A stretch of 64,000 nt of DNA from contig JACKNK010000004.1 in the NCBI GenBank assembly GCA_024234955.1, forward strand, positions 248,001 to 312,000, given 5' to 3'. Positions 27,384 through 36,000 of this stretch are shown here, in pieces; within the stretch, counting starts at the first letter, position 1; every line of letters starts with the position of its first letter. The notes beneath the pieces were generated by a model. It was given only the letters and a program-made list of their open reading frames with translations. It searched no databases and was not told the origin of the DNA. Both the position numbers and the translations under genes were made by a program. The stretch is from Gammaproteobacteria bacterium. Lineage in GTDB: Bacteria; Pseudomonadota; Gammaproteobacteria; JACKNK01.

Positions 27384-27412
27384 ATAATAAGCCGGCATTG
27401 AATTACTATCAA
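27384..27412 (-). promoter_or_regulatory. Predicted sigma70 promoter for aprBA
   Basis: On the minus strand, TTGATA (-35, 27407-27412), a 17-base spacer and TATTAT (-10, 27384-27389) lie in an AT-rich spacer. Transcription from it would leave an aprB leader of about 260 bases. No other promoter as good was seen nearer to aprB. Confidence 0.5.
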
Positions 27413-27477
27413 TAAAATCAATTAGTTAGATATTTTAATAAGCAGACACCACTATCCCTTGCGGGAGATCAGCCCAA

Positions 27478-27491
27478 AGGGATATATCCCT
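27478..27491. promoter_or_regulatory. Perfect 14-bp palindrome over the start region of the divergent gene
   Basis: AGGGATATATCCCT is a perfect inverted repeat, 26 bases before the ATG of the plus-strand gene. A possible promoter TTGCGG (27459-27464), 18-base spacer, TATATC (27483-27488) overlaps it, so a repressor bound here would block that promoter. The regulator is unknown. Confidence 0.45.
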
Positions 27492-27517
27492 AAATACCCA
27501 TTAGCAGCCACTGATCC

Positions 27518-28069
27518 ATGCGCGATAAGACCTTGTTCTCATTGGATATGGGCACTGACCAACGCCTCCTGTCGGACTGGCACGCCAATCCCATACCGGC
27601 ACAGATGGCGCGCGACTGGCTGAGGGATAACTATCATCGATCGCATTCGCTGAACCAATTGATCGCCCGCTTCTGGGCCGATCTCCCGTGCGATCTGCTG
27701 CGGGAAGAACTCATACGCGACGCCAGGCATGATGGGCAAAAGGCCTTGATAGACCTCGCCTGGGGCCAGCTTCTCATCGCCCGACGGCTTAACGGTGCGA
27801 TGGGATACCTGAATCAGGGCTTCCATCTTGCCGTGCCGATGTTGTCCGCACGCGCGTATCTGCGCGTGCTGAAGCGCCATCAAACGCTGAGCTGGCTCAT
27901 CGTTGGCCGCGATCCGGCTTCGGCGCTCACCCTTGATGAACTGCTGCGCCTAGCGGAAGTGACGCGACGAATGCGCGCCGCGAACGGCGAAGATGCGCGC
28001 TTCCAACCGGATGCCTCGCACCGACGGCAACTTGGCCGCGAAGGGTCTCGTGAAGACACCGTGGGCTGA
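27518..28069 (+). CDS. Unrecognised 183-residue protein divergent from aprBA
   Basis: A soluble, helix-rich protein with no signal peptide or membrane segment. It has many Arg and Leu residues, e.g. ARDWLRDNYHRSHSLNQLIA and LSARAYLRVLKRHQTLSWL, and a polar, low-complexity tail after about residue 155. I do not recognise a domain. It is transcribed away from aprBA across a 399-base AT-rich spacer holding a 14-bp palindrome. A link to sulfur metabolism is possible from position only. Confidence 0.6.
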   Translation: MRDKTLFSLDMGTDQRLLSDWHANPIPAQMARDWLRDNYHRSHSLNQLIARFWADLPCDLLREELIRDARHDGQKALIDLAWGQLLIARRLNGAMGYLNQGFHLAVPMLSARAYLRVLKRHQTLSWLIVGRDPASALTLDELLRLAEVTRRMRAANGEDARFQPDASHRRQLGREGSREDTVG

Positions 28070-28164
28070 ACACCGCATTTCGTCGCCGAAACGTAGCCAA
28101 GCAGAAACAAGCGGGCTACCGTGACGGACCCGGACTGCCGTCGTGCACGAAACACCTTATATAT

Positions 28165-28731
28165 ATGTCCACCGACCGCCATACCATCGCCATCCTCGGT
28201 GACACCCACGGGATCATCGACCCGCGCATTGCGGCAGTCGTGTCCCGGTGCGACTGGGCGCTCCATACTGGCGACATCGGCGGCATGGACGTCCTCGCTG
28301 CGCTGCACCCACGCGACGGGGTGGTGCGCGCGGTGCGCGGCAACAACGACATACCGCAACGATGGGTCGGTGACGAGAACCTCCTGGACTCGCTTCCGCT
28401 AACACTTGCGATCGATCTGCCCGGCGGGCAGATCATGGTCGAACATGGCCATCGTGCGGGCCCGGTAAAGAATCGGCACACCCGACTCCGTCGCCGCTAT
28501 GCCGATGCAAGGGCGATCATTTACGGGCATTCGCACCACATGGTTTGCGATCTGGATGAGGATCCCTGGGTACTCAACCCCGGTGCAGCCGGTCGCGAAC
28601 GCACCTTCGGCGGACCTTCCTGCCTCGTCCTCTATACCGGTGCCGGGCCGTGGCAGGTTGAGGAGCATCGCTTCCCGCTCTATCGGGACTCCCGCGCCAC
28701 GCGTCGCGTCCACAATCGGCACCGCACATGA
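28165..28731 (+). CDS. Metallophosphoesterase, YfcE/MJ0936 family
   Basis: A 188-residue calcineurin-fold phosphodiesterase. Metal-binding motifs are in order: GDTHG (residues 12-16), HTGDIGG (34-40), GNND (59-62), EHGH (93-96) and GHSHH (121-125). The length is typical of YfcE-like enzymes, which act on phosphodiesters; the natural substrate is often unknown. Its stop overlaps the PfkB kinase start by four bases, so the pair is cotranslated. Confidence 0.9.
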   Translation: MSTDRHTIAILGDTHGIIDPRIAAVVSRCDWALHTGDIGGMDVLAALHPRDGVVRAVRGNNDIPQRWVGDENLLDSLPLTLAIDLPGGQIMVEHGHRAGPVKNRHTRLRRRYADARAIIYGHSHHMVCDLDEDPWVLNPGAAGRERTFGGPSCLVLYTGAGPWQVEEHRFPLYRDSRATRRVHNRHRT

Positions 28732-29594
28732 GTCGAGCGCTGCTGGTCGGCATCGCGACGTTGGACGTGATCAATCACGTTGAGCGGTATCCCGACGAAG
28801 ACACGGAAGTGCGCGCGTTGGGACAGCGGCTCCGACGCGGAGGAAATGCCGCCAATACCGCCGTCGTTCTTCGTCAGTTCGGCATCAACTGCGACTTCAT
28901 CGGCTGCCTTGCAGACGACGCCGCCAGCCACTTCATCCGACGCGATCTCGCCGCTGCCGGCATCGATTTTTCCCACGCGCCGACGATCCGCCACGGCACG
29001 ACCCCGACGTCCTACATCACGCTCAGCCAAGCCAATGGCTCCCGAAGCATCGTGCATCACCGTGATCTGCCGGAGTTGCGCCGTCGCGACTTTGCAAAAA
29101 TCCAAGGGGAAAATTACGACTGGATTCACTTCGAGGGACGCAACGTCGAAGTAACCGGGGCAATGTTGCGCGCCGTAGCGGCGGCCACCGCGACGTCGGT
29201 GGAAATCGAGAAACCACGCGCCGACATAGAGACCCTCTTTCCGCTTGCCGACATCCTGCTGTTTTCGCGTCACTACGCGCGCACAACCGGCCATGACGAC
29301 CCGCGCATCTTTCTCGAGAGCCAGGCCACCACGCTCCCTCGGCAGCGCCTGTTCTGCGCCTGGGGAGAGGCCGGCGCGGCGGCCCTCGAGCAGGGCACCT
29401 ATTACTGGCAAGACGCGCCACGCCTCAGCCGGGTGATCGATTCCGTGGGCGCGGGGGATACGTTTAACGCAGGTATAATCGCCGCGCTGATGACCGGCGT
29501 AGCGGTGCCGAACGCGTTGCACGACGCCGTTCAGCTTGCTTCCCGCAAATGCATTCAGATCGGTTTCGACAATCTCACATCAACCCAGGACTGA
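28728..29594 (+). CDS. PfkB family carbohydrate kinase
   Basis: A 288-residue ribokinase-fold kinase. It has the N-terminal GIATLDVINHVERYP, the substrate-side RRGGNAANTAVVLRQFG and the catalytic anion-hole motif VGAGDTFNAGIIAALMTG with its essential Asp. The arrangement resembles ketohexokinase-like PfkB proteins. The sugar or nucleoside substrate cannot be assigned. It is coupled to the upstream metallophosphoesterase and followed five bases later by dcd. Confidence 0.87.
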   Translation: MSRALLVGIATLDVINHVERYPDEDTEVRALGQRLRRGGNAANTAVVLRQFGINCDFIGCLADDAASHFIRRDLAAAGIDFSHAPTIRHGTTPTSYITLSQANGSRSIVHHRDLPELRRRDFAKIQGENYDWIHFEGRNVEVTGAMLRAVAAATATSVEIEKPRADIETLFPLADILLFSRHYARTTGHDDPRIFLESQATTLPRQRLFCAWGEAGAAALEQGTYYWQDAPRLSRVIDSVGAGDTFNAGIIAALMTGVAVPNALHDAVQLASRKCIQIGFDNLTSTQD

Positions 29595-29599
29595 CGGTC

Positions 29600-30184
29600 A
29601 TGAAACTCTCCGACGTAGACATCGAGCGCGCCATCGAGCGCGGCGAGATCGGCATCGACCCGTTGCCGCCGGAAGAGTCAAAAGGGTCATTCTCGATCGA
29701 CCTGACCCTCGCGGATCGCTTCCGGGTGTTCGACCACAGCCAGCATCCGTTCATCGACCTGGCCAACAGCCGCAGCGTCTATGCGATGTCGGAAAAGCTC
29801 ATGCTCGATGTCGCCGTCAAACCCGATGAGGCTTTTTACCTGCACCCCGGCGAGTTGGCCCTGGGCGTGACCCGCGAGCGCGTCCGCCTGCCGGACACCA
29901 TCGTCGGTTGGCTCGACGGCCGTTCCAGCCTCGCCCGCCTCGGCCTGATGGTGCACATCACCGCGCACACGATCGACCCCGGCTGGGACGGCCAAATCAC
30001 CCTGGAGTTCTACAACTCCGGTCGTTTCCCACTCGCGCTGCGTCCTGGAATGCGTATTTGCGCGCTCAGCTTCGAACCGTTGAGCAGCCCGACCAGCCGC
30101 CCTTACACCGCCAAGAAGGGCGCAAAATACGCCAATCAGGACGGTCCGCTGGCAAGTCGCATCGACCGGGACAAGGACGAGTGA
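29600..30184 (+). CDS. dcd: dCTP deaminase
   Basis: A 194-residue trimeric deaminase that converts dCTP to dUTP for thymidylate synthesis. Diagnostic segments are MKLSDVDIERAIERGEIGI, GWLDGRSSLARLGLMVH and TAHTIDPGWDGQITLEFYN, the last containing the catalytic Glu. Length is as usual. I start at the ATG at 29600, where the family begins. The TGA overlaps the GTG start of the Rieske gene (GAGTGA). Confidence 0.95.
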   Translation: MKLSDVDIERAIERGEIGIDPLPPEESKGSFSIDLTLADRFRVFDHSQHPFIDLANSRSVYAMSEKLMLDVAVKPDEAFYLHPGELALGVTRERVRLPDTIVGWLDGRSSLARLGLMVHITAHTIDPGWDGQITLEFYNSGRFPLALRPGMRICALSFEPLSSPTSRPYTAKKGAKYANQDGPLASRIDRDKDE

Positions 30185-30519
30185 GTTCAAGCCTCCTTTG
30201 CCGGCTTGACGAATTCGGCACTGGCACCGACACCCCCAGCGCACAAGGCTTCACCCTCGAAAACGGTCGCGAGATATTTCTCGTGCGGGTCGCCGACACC
30301 GTATTCGGTTACGAAAATCGCTGCCCGCACACCGGCGCACCGCTGGACTGGGTACCCGATCAGTTTCTCGACCTCGACAAGGTGTATATCCAATGCGCCA
30401 CCCATGACGCCCGGTTCCGGATCAAAGACGGTTTCTGCGTCTCCGGACCTTGTAGCGGACAATCCCTTCGCCGACTTGTCCTCGAAATTCACGAAGACCG
30501 TATTCACCTGATCGACTGA
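30181..30519 (+). CDS. Rieske [2Fe-2S] ferredoxin-like protein
   Basis: A 112-residue soluble protein starting at GTG 30181 (MSSSLLCRLDEFGTG). The Rieske box 1 is CPHTG (in NRCPHTGAPLDW) and box 2 is CATHDARF, giving the Cys-His/Cys-His ligands. Single-domain Rieske proteins of this size act as electron carriers or as small subunits of oxygenases; no oxygenase is nearby. It overlaps dcd and precedes a BASS transporter by three bases. Confidence 0.87.
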   Translation: MSSSLLCRLDEFGTGTDTPSAQGFTLENGREIFLVRVADTVFGYENRCPHTGAPLDWVPDQFLDLDKVYIQCATHDARFRIKDGFCVSGPCSGQSLRRLVLEIHEDRIHLID

Positions 30520-30522
30520 TTC

Positions 30523-31458
30523 ATGACGTCCGCGCTGCTATTTCCGATCGCCGCGATTCTGGCCAGCGTTCTCGCCTACCTGTTCCCCAGCCTGTTCATA
30601 TCGCTCAAGCCCGGCATCGTCCCGCTTCTCGGGCTCGTCATGTTCGGTATGGGCATGACGCTGACCGTGGCCAATTTTGCCGACGTGCTCAAACGCCCCC
30701 GCCTGATCGCCCTCGGTATCGCGATGCAATTTGCCATCATGCCGCTGCTGGCCTGGTTGTTATCGACCGTATTCACGCTGTCACCGGTCTGGCTGATCGG
30801 CATGATCCTGGTCGGCGCCAGCCCGGGCGGCACGGCCTCCAACGTGATCTGCTATCTGGTGCGGGGCGATGTCGCCCTGTCAATCACGCTGACAACCCTG
30901 TCCACGCTGTTGGCGGTTTTCCTTACGCCGCTCATCACCTGGGGTTTGATCGGCACCCGTATCCCGGTCGATCCGATCGCCATGATGTTCAGTATTGCCA
31001 AGATTGTGTTGCTGCCGGTTGCCGCCGGGGTATTGATCAACCGGTTTTGGCATACACGACTCGCACGGGTTCGGCACATCTTTCCCACGCTTTCCATGGC
31101 CGCCATCGTGACGATCATTGCCATCGTTGTCGCCTTGAGCCATCCGCAGCTCGCCCATATCGGAGTGGGGTTGATCGTGGCCGTCGCCCTGCACAACCTC
31201 CTGGGACTGATGTTTGGCTACCTCATCCCACGTACGCTTGGCATCGATGCCCGTCTGAGCAGGACGTTGGCGATAGAGGTCGGGATGCAGAACTCCGGTC
31301 TGGCCGTGGCGCTGGCCAGCAAGTTCTTCTCACCGGCCTCCGCCCTGCCCGGCGTGCTGTTCAGCATCTGGCATAACGTATCCGGCATGGTGATCGCGAC
31401 CGCCATCAGACGCCATACAGCCCTGAATGACCGAACGCAGCCGGATATGAATCACTAA
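30523..31458 (+). CDS. Bile acid:sodium symporter (BASS) family transporter
   Basis: A 311-residue membrane protein with about nine or ten hydrophobic helices. The family motifs are visible: PLLGLVMFGMGMTLT, then VGASPGGTASNVICYLVRGD, and EVGMQNSGLAVALASKFF near the C-terminus. BASS proteins move organic anions with sodium; the substrate is unknown. It follows the Rieske gene by three bases, so dcd, Rieske and BASS probably form one transcript. Confidence 0.88.
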   Translation: MTSALLFPIAAILASVLAYLFPSLFISLKPGIVPLLGLVMFGMGMTLTVANFADVLKRPRLIALGIAMQFAIMPLLAWLLSTVFTLSPVWLIGMILVGASPGGTASNVICYLVRGDVALSITLTTLSTLLAVFLTPLITWGLIGTRIPVDPIAMMFSIAKIVLLPVAAGVLINRFWHTRLARVRHIFPTLSMAAIVTIIAIVVALSHPQLAHIGVGLIVAVALHNLLGLMFGYLIPRTLGIDARLSRTLAIEVGMQNSGLAVALASKFFSPASALPGVLFSIWHNVSGMVIATAIRRHTALNDRTQPDMNH

Positions 31459-31670
31459 CGAATTGGCATATTCCGCCACGTCCTATGTCAATTCTGACGC
31501 GCATTTCCTATAAATTTGACCACAATCAAGTTAACGACGACGCAACCTTGCGTCCGGGTCGACGTCGACCGACTGATTGCGGCACCATTATTGCTTATTT
31601 GCATTTACGCAATTACTCGAGCGGCTCGACCCCGCCTCCGTCGATCACGCCATGTTCAGGGAGTCCCATC

Positions 31671-32372
31671 ATGAAATTCACTCGCATCGTCGCCACCATC
31701 GCCATCTCCGGTCTGCTGGGCGGTTGCAGCATGTTCAATCCGGAAATGTGGTCGTGGAACAGCAACTACAGCCCCACCTCGAACAACCTCTGGCTGGTCG
31801 AAGCCGACGCCGATAACGGTTATCGGGACATGGGAATTTCCGAGCCCGGCCCGACAATGCCCAAACAGGCAAGCATCGACCCCATCCGGCCTCAAATGCC
31901 GATGCGGCAGGACGTGGTCGCTGGCCGCGACATGGCGTCGACCGACGCCTCGGCCTATCGCCCGGTGGCCGCCAGCCAGGAAGCCATGAACGCCTGCGTC
32001 ACGCAGCGTGCAGCCTTTGGCGGCGCCGAAGAAAAGCGCATTGCCTTCCTGATCCAGATGGACATCGAACAGGCCCGCGCGGTGGCGGAGTCCACCAATA
32101 TCGATGCGGCCACCAAGGCCCAACTGCTCAGCGAGTTGAGTCGTAACGTCAAGGAGCTGTCGAAGAAATCCCAGGGCATCGAACTGTTCCGCGACGGCGT
32201 TTATGCGCTCTGTCAGGCTCACGCCAGCGGTGCACTCACTCCGGCTGCCTATAGCGAACGCTTCGATTCCCTGATCCGGACTGCGAATGAAAGCGTGCAG
32301 TTGGAAAACGCCAACTTTCAGTTCAACCTCGGCAACAATCCGCACCAGCCGGTCTCGATGCCCCGGCGCTGA
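31671..32372 (+). CDS. Lipoprotein of unknown function
   Basis: A 233-residue lipoprotein starting at 31671. The lipobox LLGGCS places the acylated Cys at about residue 19. The mature N-terminus is polar (MFNPEMWSWNSNYSP) and disordered to about residue 100. The C-terminal half is helical and contains two Cys, in MNACVTQRAAFGG and VYALCQAHASG, that could form a disulfide. I do not recognise the family. A strong terminator follows. Confidence 0.75.
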   Translation: MKFTRIVATIAISGLLGGCSMFNPEMWSWNSNYSPTSNNLWLVEADADNGYRDMGISEPGPTMPKQASIDPIRPQMPMRQDVVAGRDMASTDASAYRPVAASQEAMNACVTQRAAFGGAEEKRIAFLIQMDIEQARAVAESTNIDAATKAQLLSELSRNVKELSKKSQGIELFRDGVYALCQAHASGALTPAAYSERFDSLIRTANESVQLENANFQFNLGNNPHQPVSMPRR

Positions 32373-32400
32373 TCCCCAGCAAGGCTGCTTGTGAAATCGA

Positions 32401-32426
32401 AGCCCCGGCACTGCCGGGGCTTTTTG
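32401..32426 (+). terminator. Intrinsic terminator after the lipoprotein gene
   Basis: AGCCCCGGC pairs with GCCGGGGCT around an ACT loop, followed by TTTTTG. Confidence 0.92.
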
Positions 32427-32557
32427 TTTGGCGACCGCACCAAAGCACTTCGAACTGCCCAACCTGGTTTCAGCGTCTGCACGCACAGACAGTTTGCGCG
32501 GTACCAATCAGCACTCCGCGTCAGCAATCCACGGCATGCAGCACCCGCAGTCTGGCA

Positions 32558-35074
32558 TCACTTCCCGGTGGGCAATACCGCCGGATCGGCATGCCAAATC
32601 TCCCGGTTGTAATCGCGGACCGACCGATCGGAAGAAAAATGCCCCATGCGGGCCACGTTCAGCACCGACATTCGCGTCCAGTGATCCCGGTCCCGATACG
32701 CGAGATCGACCCGCGACTGGGCGTCGAGATAATCCGCGTAATCGGCCAGTACCAGATATTTGTCCCGCCCAAGCAGTTCATCGACAACAGGCCTGAACAA
32801 ATCCCGGTCACCGTGCGAGAAATAGCCTCTCGCAATCAGGTCGATGGCCTCGCGCATTTCCGGATTGGCATCGTAGTAGTGGCGGGACACATAGCCCGCC
32901 GCAATCCGCTTTGCGACCTCATCCGCCGTCAGGCCGAACAGGAAGAAGTTCTCCTCACCCACCTCCCGACGAATCTCGATATTGGCGCCATCCAGGGTCC
33001 CGATGGTCAACGCGCCGTTCATCGCAAACTTCATGTTCCCGGTCCCGGACGCTTCCAGACCGGCCGTGGAAATCTGTTCGGAAAGGTCCGCCGCCGGATA
33101 GATCAACTGGGCATTCTTGACGTTGAAGTTGGGGAAGAAAACCACTTTGAGCCGATCCCGCACATCCCGATCGCGATCGATGGTCTCGGCAACCGCATGG
33201 ATCAACTTGATGATCAGCTTGGCCATCTGGTAACCCGGCGCGGCCTTGCCGGCAAAGATCACTGTTCGCGGCACCGCATCCAGATTGGGATTCGCCTTCA
33301 GGCGGTTATACAGGCTGATCACATGCAGCAGATTCAGGTGTGGCCGCTTGTATTCATGAATCCGCTTGGCCTGCACGTCGAACATCGATTCCGTGTCGAT
33401 ACGCTCACCCAGACGACGCTCGACAATGGTCGCCAGCCGCTGCTTGGCGGCCTGTTTGGTCTCGCGCCAGGCGATACGAAAGTCTGCATCCCCGGCGAAG
33501 TCGCCAAGACGGTTCAACGTCTCCAGCTCATGTGCCCACTGGCAACCGATATGGTCGCGCATCAGCATCGCGATGTTGGGATTGGATTGCAGCAGGAAGC
33601 GACGCGGCGTCACGCCGTTGGTCTTGTTGCTGATCTTGTCCGGCCACATCTCGTGGAAATCGCGCAGCACCGAGGATTTGAGCAACTCGGTGTGCAGCTC
33701 GGCCACGCCATTGATCGCGAAGCTGCCGACGCAGGCCAGGTTCGCCATCCGTACACTCTTGCCATTCTCCTCGCCAATCAATGACATGCGCCGCAGGTGG
33801 CCGTCCTCGGTCTCACGAAAATGCAGCCGGACCTCGTCCAGGAAGCGCGCATTGATCTCGTAAATGATCTCGAGATGTCGCGGCAACAAGCGTTTAAACA
33901 ACTCCAGCGGCCAGACCTCCAGCGCCTCCGGCAACAAGGTGTGATTGGTGTAGGCGAACGTCTTCCGGGTGATGTGCCAGGCGCGATCCCAATCCATGTC
34001 GTGCATATCCACCAGCAAACGCATCAATTCCGGGATCGCCAAGGCTGGATGAGTGTCGTTGAGCTGGGCCACGAACTTCTCATGAAAGCCGTCGAGCGTC
34101 CCTTCACGCTGCTGATGCAGCCGGATCATGTCCTGCAGCGAACAGCTCACGAAGAAGAATTGCTGGGTCAGGCGCAGCCGCTTCCCCCCCACCGGCTCGT
34201 CGTTCGGATACAGCACCTTGGAGACGGTTTCGGAGACCACCTTCTCCTCCACCGCGCGCCAGTAATCGCCCGTATTGAAGGCCGCAAAATCGAAGGACTG
34301 CGGCGCCTCCGATTTCCATAAACGCAGCAGATTGACCGTATCCACGCCATAGCCGCTGATCGGGGTGTCATACGCCACCCCACGGATGATCTGCTCCGGC
34401 ACCCAACGGACATGATGACCATCGGTGTCGTTGAAGTGCTCGACATGCCCCCCCAGCGGAATATCGAAACTCAGTTTTGGGCGGGCGATCTCCCAGGGAT
34501 TCCCGCCGGACAACCAATTGTCACCGACTTCCACCTGCCAGCCGTCGCGAATCTCCTGATTGAATATCCCGAATTCGTACCGGATGCCGTAGCCGATCGC
34601 GGGAATGCGCAGGGTCGCCATCGAATCGAGATAGCAGGCCGCTAGGCGACCCAGGCCGCCGTTGCCCAAACCGGGTTCCGGCTCCTGCTCAAACAGATCG
34701 GGCAGCGTCGGGCAGGTCCCATGCTCCCCACATATCTGCGCGACAGCGGCGTTTACATGGTCATACAGCCCCAGATTGAACAGATTGTTGGCGAGTTGCG
34801 GACCGATCAGGAACTCCGCCGACAGATACGCCACCGTGCGACTGCCCTGTTCCTTATAGTTCCGCGCGGTCGCAACCCAGCGTTTGAGCAGTCGATCGCG
34901 CACGGTATAGGCGACCGCCTGGTACCAGTCGTTGGCGGTAGCGACCTCCGGAAATCGACCCTGAACGAAAAATAAGTTGTCCAGAATCGCGAGCCGAAGC
35001 GACTCGATACTGGTGCCAGTCCGAACCGACTCATGGACCGGTGGAGCTTGCGGCGATGCACCCGGGGGATTCAT
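32558..35074 (-). CDS. glgP: Glycogen/maltodextrin phosphorylase
   Basis: An 838-residue GT35 phosphorylase that releases glucose-1-phosphate from alpha-1,4-glucans. The pyridoxal-phosphate lysine is in EASGTGNMKFAMNG. Other family segments are YLSAEFLIGPQLANNL, GLGNGGLGRLAACYLDS and VAQLNDTHPALAIPELMRLL. Length is standard. It is monocistronic; glgA/B/C are not in the window. The product suggests glycogen storage. Confidence 0.96.
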   Translation of the reverse strand: MNPPGASPQAPPVHESVRTGTSIESLRLAILDNLFFVQGRFPEVATANDWYQAVAYTVRDRLLKRWVATARNYKEQGSRTVAYLSAEFLIGPQLANNLFNLGLYDHVNAAVAQICGEHGTCPTLPDLFEQEPEPGLGNGGLGRLAACYLDSMATLRIPAIGYGIRYEFGIFNQEIRDGWQVEVGDNWLSGGNPWEIARPKLSFDIPLGGHVEHFNDTDGHHVRWVPEQIIRGVAYDTPISGYGVDTVNLLRLWKSEAPQSFDFAAFNTGDYWRAVEEKVVSETVSKVLYPNDEPVGGKRLRLTQQFFFVSCSLQDMIRLHQQREGTLDGFHEKFVAQLNDTHPALAIPELMRLLVDMHDMDWDRAWHITRKTFAYTNHTLLPEALEVWPLELFKRLLPRHLEIIYEINARFLDEVRLHFRETEDGHLRRMSLIGEENGKSVRMANLACVGSFAINGVAELHTELLKSSVLRDFHEMWPDKISNKTNGVTPRRFLLQSNPNIAMLMRDHIGCQWAHELETLNRLGDFAGDADFRIAWRETKQAAKQRLATIVERRLGERIDTESMFDVQAKRIHEYKRPHLNLLHVISLYNRLKANPNLDAVPRTVIFAGKAAPGYQMAKLIIKLIHAVAETIDRDRDVRDRLKVVFFPNFNVKNAQLIYPAADLSEQISTAGLEASGTGNMKFAMNGALTIGTLDGANIEIRREVGEENFFLFGLTADEVAKRIAAGYVSRHYYDANPEMREAIDLIARGYFSHGDRDLFRPVVDELLGRDKYLVLADYADYLDAQSRVDLAYRDRDHWTRMSVLNVARMGHFSSDRSVRDYNREIWHADPAVLPTGK

Positions 35075-35172
35075 GTATGGCTCCGCGCTGAGGGAGACTC
35101 AGAGAGTAGGGCTATTTCGCGCCAAGTGTCGGCCTCGGGCAAAGCGAAAAGCGCAACGCCATTGATCCAGGC

Positions 35173-36000
35173 TCAATAGCGCGCTGGAAGCCGATCCACC
35201 GACGCCAGATCCCAAGCCTCGGTCTCGACCCCGGCTTCGATGCGTGACTCGATGTCATCGGGTAGATCGGCGAAGAAATCGAGACCGGTTTCCTGTTCCA
35301 GCGCGTCGACACTGACCAGAAAGCGACTCAGCGCCTCGTCACCGCGTACCTGCTGCGACATCCGGAAAGCCAGAACCCTCGGTGCCTCACCCGACGATCG
35401 GACCAGCAATATCTTGTAAAAGGCATCCGGGACCTCGACACCGCTCGCCAAGGTTTCAGTCTTTGCAGCGAAGATCGGCCCGGCGGTCACCCAAAGCGTC
35501 CCGAATCGGGGCGTGAAATGATCGATTACCGCCTCTTCCAGCCGTTGCCACGCCTTCTGGTTCAAACGCGATTTCTGCGGCGAAACATTGCTCATCAAAA
35601 AGGTCGCGCGCTGCGCATCCCGGCCATGCACCTGACTGATTGCGAAATTCGGCGCGAGGTGGCCACGCTGATAACCGCTGCGACGAAACGCATCGGGACT
35701 TACCGCGCGCCAACTGCGCGCATCGGTTTCATAGTGTCGGGGTCGGGGATAACTACGCCTTTCCCGTATCGGTGCGAGCCGGTAAACCACCCATAGCGGA
35801 TTGCTGCGCCATTCGGAGTAACCGACCGTGAACCCTGGATTGATCAGGGTCCGAGAGACCGTGTTCAAGGCGTACTCCCGCGCATGCGGCAGCCCGAAAG
35901 GCGCCATGTCATGCACATCATCGGGGTCCTGCACCAACCAGGCGCTGAGCACCGCCAAACCGACCACCAGGGCCGCAAACGTCGCGTACCCGATCCGCAT
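35173..36000 (-). CDS. Exported DNA/RNA non-specific endonuclease (NUC1 family)
   Basis: A 275-residue protein. A single N-terminal hydrophobic helix (residues about 4-22) is a signal anchor or signal peptide. The beta-beta-alpha-metal catalytic motif is YQRGHLAPNFAIS, with the DRGH-type His, followed by FLMSNVSPQKSRLNQKAW carrying the metal-binding Asn. Such enzymes degrade DNA and RNA outside the cytoplasm. The ATG overlaps the M48 protease stop (TGATG), so its synthesis is coupled to the protease. Confidence 0.88.
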   Translation of the reverse strand: MRIGYATFAALVVGLAVLSAWLVQDPDDVHDMAPFGLPHAREYALNTVSRTLINPGFTVGYSEWRSNPLWVVYRLAPIRERRSYPRPRHYETDARSWRAVSPDAFRRSGYQRGHLAPNFAISQVHGRDAQRATFLMSNVSPQKSRLNQKAWQRLEEAVIDHFTPRFGTLWVTAGPIFAAKTETLASGVEVPDAFYKILLVRSSGEAPRVLAFRMSQQVRGDEALSRFLVSVDALEQETGLDFFADLPDDIESRIEAGVETEAWDLASVDRLPARY

